From: Lachnospiraceae bacterium UBA3287
Lineage (GTDB): Bacteria; Bacillota; Clostridia; Lachnospirales; Lachnospiraceae
Length of the DNA stretch: 10,782 nucleotides
Assembly (NCBI GenBank): GCA_002362155.1
Contig: DETN01000118.1
Coordinates: 1-10,782, forward strand
Direction: 5' to 3'
The position numbers were made by a program, and so were the translations under genes. Below the pieces are notes generated by a model. The model was not told where the DNA came from and made no database searches. It saw only the letters and a list, made by a program, of their open reading frames with translations. This document shows, piece by piece, positions 7,114 through 10,782 of this stretch (positions within the stretch are counted from its first letter, which is position 1; each line of letters opens with the position of its first letter).

Positions 7114-7149
7114 AAAGAGCTTCGGCCGTTTACATGGCCGAAGCTCTTT
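7114..7149 (-). terminator. Terminator hairpin overlapping the end of the AraC-family gene
   Basis: A perfect 14-bp stem (7114-7127 with 7136-7149) has an 8-nt loop at 7128-7135. On the - strand it is followed by T-rich sequence (TTTTATGTTTTTA), so it mainly ends the regulator transcript; in the + direction the T run is poor. The stop codon (7130-7132) and the last Met codon of the regulator lie in the loop, and the preceding codons form one arm. It may also stop read-through from the DUF1002 gene, 73 nt away. Confidence 0.85.
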
Positions 7150-8191
7150 CTCTGTAACGGGCGGGGGTGCAGCCGTATTCCTCCCGGAAGATCCGGTAGA
7201 AGAAGCCCCGGTTCTGGTAGCCCACGGCGTCCGCGATCTCCTCCACGCTCATCTCTGATTTCTTTAAGAGGCGCTCCGCCCGGGAGAGCCGTATCTTTCT
7301 GAGGCAGGCGGTATAGGTCCTGCCGGTCTTTTTCTTCAGCAGGCGGTTGAAATAGTCCTCCTGGAAATGGAAGGTCTCACAAAGGTCCTTTATGGTGACG
7401 TCCGCGCAGTGGTCCTCCATATACTGAAGGATCTCGTCCAGCATCAGATTCTGCATGGTCTGCTTCTGCTCCCTGGACAGGGCGAATTCATAGCGGGTGC
7501 TGAGGAGGCGGAAGACCCGGAGCAGGAGGCCCTTTCTCAGATAGATGGTGCCGGCTCCTCCTTCACAGAGCTCCTCCAGAAGAAGAGACAGGAAGCGGCG
7601 GAGCCCTTCCGCACCATCGGGACCCGGCCGGAAATGGATATACTGCTGCACGTCCTTCTGCTTTAAAAGGGCGGCCTGCAGAAAGGCAGTGATTTTTTCC
7701 TCGTCCCGGTTCTCGGCGATGATCTCCTCGAACATGGAGCCGGAAATGCCCAGAAAGAGGACCACGGCGTCCTCTCCGGTCAGCCGGTCCTGGTGGAGGC
7801 AGTTCTGGTCGATCAGGCAAAGGTCTCCCTCGTGGAAGACGATCTCTTTTCCCAGGATGATCTGGCGGAACTGCCCCCGTACCACGAAGCCCAGCTCGAT
7901 ATAGTCGTGGGTATGGAGCTGGGTCAGGGACAGGGAGGAGATGTCCATGTGGAAGGCGAAGGGGCGGGGAGAGGGGACCATGGTGGAGTGGAGAAAGCGG
8001 CCTTCTTTCTGTGAGGAGATGTTCCAGATGAGGGCGAAGACTCTTTCCTCGTCCAGGAGGGGATAGGTCTTGACCTCTCCGGCGGTCCTGGAATATTCGG
8101 GGCTGACCAGCCTCTCTCCCAGGGGATGGCCGGGGGGAAGAGCCGGTACTTTTTCTCCTGTCAGATCAAGACACATCTGCAATAGTTCCAT
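7130..8191 (-). CDS. AraC-family transcriptional regulator with N-terminal cupin domain
   Basis: A 353-residue sugar-type regulator. The N-terminal part has a cupin-like sensor at about 90-160, with HTHDYIELGFVVRG (histidines 93 and 95, Glu99), then HEGDLCLIDQNCLHQ, typical of small-ligand binding. The C-terminal part (about 250-350) carries two helix-turn-helix units: VTIKDLCETFHFQEDYFNRLLKK near 265-288 and SVEEIADAVGYQNRGFFYRIF near 315-335, closing with the family signature GCTPARYRE. The start at ATG 8191 is supported by AAAGGAGG (8198-8205) with 6-nt spacing. That site lies in one arm of a 9-bp inverted repeat, so translation may be controlled. It is divergent from the FGGY kinase and 223 nt from it, the classic arrangement for a pathway regulator, so the kinase is the most likely target. 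The ligand is unknown. Confidence 0.94.
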   Translation of the reverse strand: MELLQMCLDLTGEKVPALPPGHPLGERLVSPEYSRTAGEVKTYPLLDEERVFALIWNISSQKEGRFLHSTMVPSPRPFAFHMDISSLSLTQLHTHDYIELGFVVRGQFRQIILGKEIVFHEGDLCLIDQNCLHQDRLTGEDAVVLFLGISGSMFEEIIAENRDEEKITAFLQAALLKQKDVQQYIHFRPGPDGAEGLRRFLSLLLEELCEGGAGTIYLRKGLLLRVFRLLSTRYEFALSREQKQTMQNLMLDEILQYMEDHCADVTIKDLCETFHFQEDYFNRLLKKKTGRTYTACLRKIRLSRAERLLKKSEMSVEEIADAVGYQNRGFFYRIFREEYGCTPARYRERASAM

Positions 8192-8194
8192 GGG

Positions 8195-8234
8195 GAGCCT
8201 CCTTTCGGATCCATCATAACACAGGAGGAGGCTC
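8195..8234 (-). promoter_or_regulatory. Inverted repeat able to mask the AraC gene's ribosome binding site
   Basis: GAGCCTCCT at 8195-8203 and its exact complement AGGAGGCTC at 8226-8234 form a 9-bp stem with a 22-nt loop. In the regulator mRNA the stem would include the Shine-Dalgarno AGGAGG. A competing 5-bp repeat, CACAG (8220-8224) / CTGTG (8234-8238), overlaps one arm. A regulatory role is inference. Confidence 0.45.
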
Positions 8235-8283
8235 TGTGAAAAGAGAAGTCGGAATCGGTCACATTTTTGCGCGGCTTGGCGGC

Positions 8284-8303
8284 TTTGGAAACTGGATTTG
8301 GAA
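8284..8303. promoter_or_regulatory. Direct TTTGGAA repeats, candidate AraC-type operator
   Basis: TTTGGAA occurs at 8284-8290 and 8297-8303, 13 bp apart start to start. A related GGCTTGG lies at 8273-8279, just before GGCTTTGG at 8281-8288. The second repeat overlaps the possible -35 box of the kinase promoter. AraC-family activators often bind direct repeats next to or over the -35 region, so this is a plausible site, but unproven. Confidence 0.3.
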
Positions 8304-8326
8304 GGGGCCGGATGCTATGATATATA
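8298..8326 (+). promoter_or_regulatory. Candidate promoter of the FGGY kinase gene
   Basis: TTGGAA (8298-8303) and TATATA (8321-8326) are 17 bp apart, each matching the sigma-A consensus at four of six positions. An alternative is the extended -10 TGCTATGAT at 8313-8321, whose TATGAT matches five of six. Either gives a leader of about 75-85 nt. Confidence 0.4.
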
Positions 8327-8345
8327 CATACTATAAAAAGAATCT

Positions 8346-8365
8346 TCTGCGGACTGGGCCGCAGA
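8346..8365 (+). other. Small hairpin in the kinase mRNA leader
   Basis: TCTGCGG (8346-8352) pairs exactly with CCGCAGA (8359-8365) around a 6-nt loop. There is no T run after it, so it is not a terminator. With the promoter proposed at 8298-8326 it would sit near the 5' end of the kinase transcript. Confidence 0.45.
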
Positions 8366-8414
8366 GTCACAAAAGAGCGCCGGGCACCGAAAATGAGCCG
8401 GGAAAGGAGATAGC

Positions 8415-10007
8415 ATGAGCGCAAGAGAACTGATAGAATCCGGAAAAACAGCACTTGGCATCGAGTTTGGTTCCACCAGGATCAAGGCGGTCCTGATCGA
8501 CCTGGAGGGCAATGTACTGGGAATCGGCTTCCACGACTGGGAAAACTCCCTGGTAGACGGGATCTGGACCTATTCCCTGGACGAGATCCACACAGGACTG
8601 CGCGACTGCTACAGCTCCCTGAGAAAGGAAGTGGAAAAGACCTACGGAGTGACCATCAAAAAGACTGGCGCCATCGGCATTTCCGCTATGATGCACGGCT
8701 ACATGGCCTTCGATAAGGACGGAGAGCTGCTTGCTCCCTTCCAGACCTGGAGAAATTCCAATACCCAGCAGGCGGCGGACGCTCTGACAGAGCTCTTTGA
8801 CTTCAATATTCCCCTCCGCTGGACCATTGCCCACCTGTATCAGTGCATCCTGGATAACGAGGAGCACCTCTACAGGACCGATTTCGTAACGACCCTGGAT
8901 TCCTACATCCACAGAAGACTGACCGGCGAAAAGATCACCGGCATCGGCGACGCAGCCGGCATCTTCCCCATCGATTCCGAGGCTCTTGACTACGATCAGA
9001 AGATGATCGACGCCTTCGACGCCCTGATCGCGGATAAGAAGTATCCCTGGAAGACCAGAGATATCCTGCCCAGAGTCCTGACAGCAGGCCAGGCGGCAGG
9101 CACCCTGACTCCCGAAGGCGCAGCTTTCCTGGACGAGTCCGGAAATCTGGAAGCCGGCATCCCTCTGGCTCCTTCGGAAGGCGACGCAGGTACCGGCATG
9201 GTGGCTACCAATTCCGTAGCGCCCCGCACCGGCAACGTTTCCGCAGGTACTTCCACTTTTGCCATGATCGTCCTGGAAAAGAAGCTTTCAAAGCTCTACC
9301 GCGAGATCGATATGGTCACCACGCCCACAGGCTTCCCCGTTGCCATGTCCCATGCCAACAACGGTACCTCCGATCTGAACGCCTGGGTGGGGATCTTCGG
9401 CGAATTCGCAAAGCTGATGGGCATTGATGCGGATCCCGGAAAGCTCTACGGCGCTCTCTATGAGAATTCCCTGAAGGGCGATGCGGACTGCGGCGGACTT
9501 CTGTCCTACGGCTACTATTCCGGCGAAGGCATCACAAAGCTCAACGAAGGCAGACCTCTCTTTGCCAGAATGCCCGGCAGCAGCTTTAATCTGGCCAACT
9601 TCATGCGCGCCCACCTCTATGCGTCTCTGGGCGCCGTCAAGCTGGGCATGGACATCCTTCTGAAGGAAGAGAACGTGGCTGTAGACAGGATCCTGGGCCA
9701 CGGCGGCCTCTTCAAGACAAAGGGCGTTGCCCAGAGATATCTGGCAGCAGCCGTCCACGCTCCTGTTACCGTAATGGATACCGCCTCCGAGGGCGGCCCC
9801 TGGGGCATGGCAGTCCTGGCTGCCTACCTGATCGACGGTCAGGGCATGAAGCTGGAGGACTACCTGGAGCAGAAGATCTTTGCCGGCATGGAAGGCTCCA
9901 CTCTGGCAGCTACCGAGGAAGAGATCGCAGGCTTCGAGGCCTTTACGGACCACTATGTAAAGGGCCTTCCCGCAGAGAAGGCGGCCGTGGAGTCCATGAA
10001 CTGGTAA
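8415..10007 (+). CDS. FGGY-family carbohydrate kinase (ribulokinase/xylulokinase type)
   Basis: A cytoplasmic kinase that phosphorylates a sugar, probably a ketopentose such as L-ribulose or D-xylulose, with ATP; 530 residues. The start at ATG 8415 has AAAGGAGA (8403-8410) just upstream. The first FGGY domain begins with the phosphate-binding loop GIEFGSTRIKAVLID (15-29), where Glu replaces the usual Asp. The likely catalytic base is Asp257 in SEGDAGTG. The second domain carries NVSAGTSTFAM (274-284), GHGGLFKTKG (428-437) and DTASEGGPWGMAVLAA (455-470), the ATP-site glycine loops. The overall form matches the clostridial 530-residue subgroup often named xylulokinase; C. acetobutylicum AraK, a ribulokinase unlike E. 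coli AraB, is to my knowledge of this general type. The divergent AraC regulator fits a sugar operon, but no isomerase or epimerase is present here. Family certain; substrate open. Confidence 0.92.
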   Translation: MSARELIESGKTALGIEFGSTRIKAVLIDLEGNVLGIGFHDWENSLVDGIWTYSLDEIHTGLRDCYSSLRKEVEKTYGVTIKKTGAIGISAMMHGYMAFDKDGELLAPFQTWRNSNTQQAADALTELFDFNIPLRWTIAHLYQCILDNEEHLYRTDFVTTLDSYIHRRLTGEKITGIGDAAGIFPIDSEALDYDQKMIDAFDALIADKKYPWKTRDILPRVLTAGQAAGTLTPEGAAFLDESGNLEAGIPLAPSEGDAGTGMVATNSVAPRTGNVSAGTSTFAMIVLEKKLSKLYREIDMVTTPTGFPVAMSHANNGTSDLNAWVGIFGEFAKLMGIDADPGKLYGALYENSLKGDADCGGLLSYGYYSGEGITKLNEGRPLFARMPGSSFNLANFMRAHLYASLGAVKLGMDILLKEENVAVDRILGHGGLFKTKGVAQRYLAAAVHAPVTVMDTASEGGPWGMAVLAAYLIDGQGMKLEDYLEQKIFAGMEGSTLAATEEEIAGFEAFTDHYVKGLPAEKAAVESMNW

Positions 10008-10024
10008 GAAGCGGCGGAAGTTTT

Positions 10025-10044
10025 CCGGAAGAGAAATCTTCCGG
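10025..10044. other. Perfect hairpin with GAAA tetraloop after the kinase
   Basis: CCGGAAGA (10025-10032) and TCTTCCGG (10037-10044) form an exact 8-bp stem closing a GAAA (GNRA) tetraloop in the + strand RNA, 18 nt after the kinase stop. No T run follows. It precedes the true terminator and may protect the mRNA 3' end. Confidence 0.6.
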
Positions 10045-10068
10045 CAGCTAAGAATATATGAGAACAGG

Positions 10069-10118
10069 AAAGCCCTGGCCCCGGTCCGGATCATCCGGAC
10101 CGCAGCCAGGGCTTTTTT
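10069..10118 (+). terminator. Long two-part intrinsic terminator after the kinase
   Basis: An outer 9-bp stem (10071-10079 with 10105-10113) and an inner 8-bp stem (10082-10089 with 10095-10102) are separated by a 2x2 internal loop; the apical loop has 5 nt. Six Ts (10113-10118) follow on the + strand. In the - direction only three Ts follow, so termination of the facing oxidoreductase gene would be weaker. Confidence 0.92.
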
Positions 10119-10156
10119 CGTTTCAGATCAGAATGAATGGATCAGAGACCGGGAGA

Positions 10157-10782
10157 TCAGAAGAAGAAGGCCCTGTCGTAGGCACAGTGGAGGGCTTCCC
10201 GGATCTGGCCGGGCTTTTCGCAGTCGCCGGTCAGGATGACCCGGAGACCCTCTGCCTCCAGGCTCTCTCTGAGGGACCGGTCGGACCTTACGCCCATGGC
10301 CAGGACTACCAGGTCGAAGGGCTCCTCCGTCACGTTTCCGTCCCTGTCCTTAAAGGAGGCGCATCCGTCTCCCACGCCTGCCAGGGCGGTGTTTGTCCGG
10401 ATGATGGCGCCGTTGTCGGAAAGCCTCTTTAAGAGGAGCTTCTGGGCGCTGGCATAGAGAAGGGTGCCCACTTCGCCCAGCATTTCCACCACAGTGACCT
10501 GGTTGTCTGCGCTTAAGTATTCCGCCGTTTCAAGGCCGGTCACGCCGCCGCCGATGACAGCGATCTTTCTGCCCTGGGCTTTTACGGCTCCGGTCAGGAT
10601 ATCGGTGCTGGTCACGGCCTTTTCAATGCCGGGAAGAGGAGGAACGACGGGATTTCCGCCCGCAGCCAGGAAGACGGCGTCTGCTCCGATCTCCCGGCAG
10701 GCCTCTGCCGTGCCCGGCGTATTCAGTCTCACATCCACTCCCAGGTCTTCCAGCTCCAGCTTCATGGTCTCAATGAACTCGC
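10157..10782 (-). CDS. FAD/NAD(P)-dependent oxidoreductase, old yellow enzyme type (C-terminal part)
   Basis: The C-terminal part of a larger flavoprotein; the frame stays open past the Met at 10765 to the right edge (EFIETMKLELEDLG), so the start lies outside. What is seen is a nucleotide-binding domain. ADAVFLAAGGNPVVPPLPGI is the usual junction of the FAD domain. AVIGGGVTGLETAEYL is an NAD(P)H-binding GxGxxG-type loop, followed by VTVVEM with the adenosine-binding acidic residue. DLVVLAMGVRS and GDCEKPGQIREALHCAYDRA form the C-terminal FAD-contact segment. This set is typical of the NADH:flavin oxidoreductase / 2,4-dienoyl-CoA reductase / 2-enoate reductase group, which reduces activated C=C bonds and has an N-terminal FMN TIM barrel plus a 4Fe-4S cluster. 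Those parts are not visible, so a stand-alone pyridine nucleotide-disulphide oxidoreductase cannot be excluded. Substrate unknown. Confidence 0.82.
   Translation of the reverse strand, partial: EFIETMKLELEDLGVDVRLNTPGTAEACREIGADAVFLAAGGNPVVPPLPGIEKAVTSTDILTGAVKAQGRKIAVIGGGVTGLETAEYLSADNQVTVVEMLGEVGTLLYASAQKLLLKRLSDNGAIIRTNTALAGVGDGCASFKDRDGNVTEEPFDLVVLAMGVRSDRSLRESLEAEGLRVILTGDCEKPGQIREALHCAYDRAFFF

Noticed and set aside
9288..10094. A 268-codon - strand frame opposite the kinase.
   Set aside because: Shadow of the FGGY gene; its start lies across the terminator stem and its translation matches no family I know.

Overview
The window looks like chromosomal DNA of a GC-rich (roughly 57-60 %) member of the Clostridia, most likely Lachnospiraceae. 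The grounds are strong AGGAGG-type ribosome binding sites before nearly every gene, low-GC-Gram-positive gene families (DUF1002/YpuA-like secreted protein, AraC/cupin regulator, clostridial FGGY kinase), C-ending codons mixed with AGA/AGG arginine codons, and compact intrinsic terminators. The genus is inference. There are no RNA genes, insertion sequences, CRISPR arrays or phage genes, and I see no defence island.

Layout. Bases 1-4245 (+) hold a potABCD polyamine ABC transporter operon: potA (5' end cut off by the window), potB, potC and potD, with a 12-nt gap and then two stop/start overlaps. It converges on a GH32 beta-fructosidase gene (4336-5802, -), and a strong bidirectional terminator lies between them. 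A 341-nt divergent intergenic region separates the GH32 gene from a secreted DUF1002 protein (6144-7040, +). That gene converges on an AraC-family regulator (7130-8191, -), whose stop codon lies in the loop of its own terminator hairpin. A second divergent region (8192-8414) carries the regulator's leader and a candidate promoter for an FGGY sugar kinase (8415-10007, +). The kinase ends in a long terminator, beyond which the C-terminal part of an old-yellow-enzyme-type FAD/NAD(P) oxidoreductase (10157 to window edge, -) comes in from the right.

How the genes fit together. PotA (ATPase), PotB/PotC (permeases) and PotD (binding protein) should form one importer for spermidine/putrescine. The AraC regulator and the kinase form a divergent pair and probably a sugar-responsive module; the kinase most resembles clostridial ribulokinase/xylulokinase-type proteins. 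The GH32 hydrolase is cytoplasmic and stands alone here, without a transporter.

I did not find a convincing undescribed multi-gene system. The points most worth a second look are the lengthened PotD with a C-terminal membrane anchor instead of a lipoprotein signal, the duplicated TOBE-like tail of PotA, the inverted repeat that could hide the AraC gene's ribosome binding site, the terminator overlapping the AraC stop codon, and a GAAA-capped hairpin just after the kinase.
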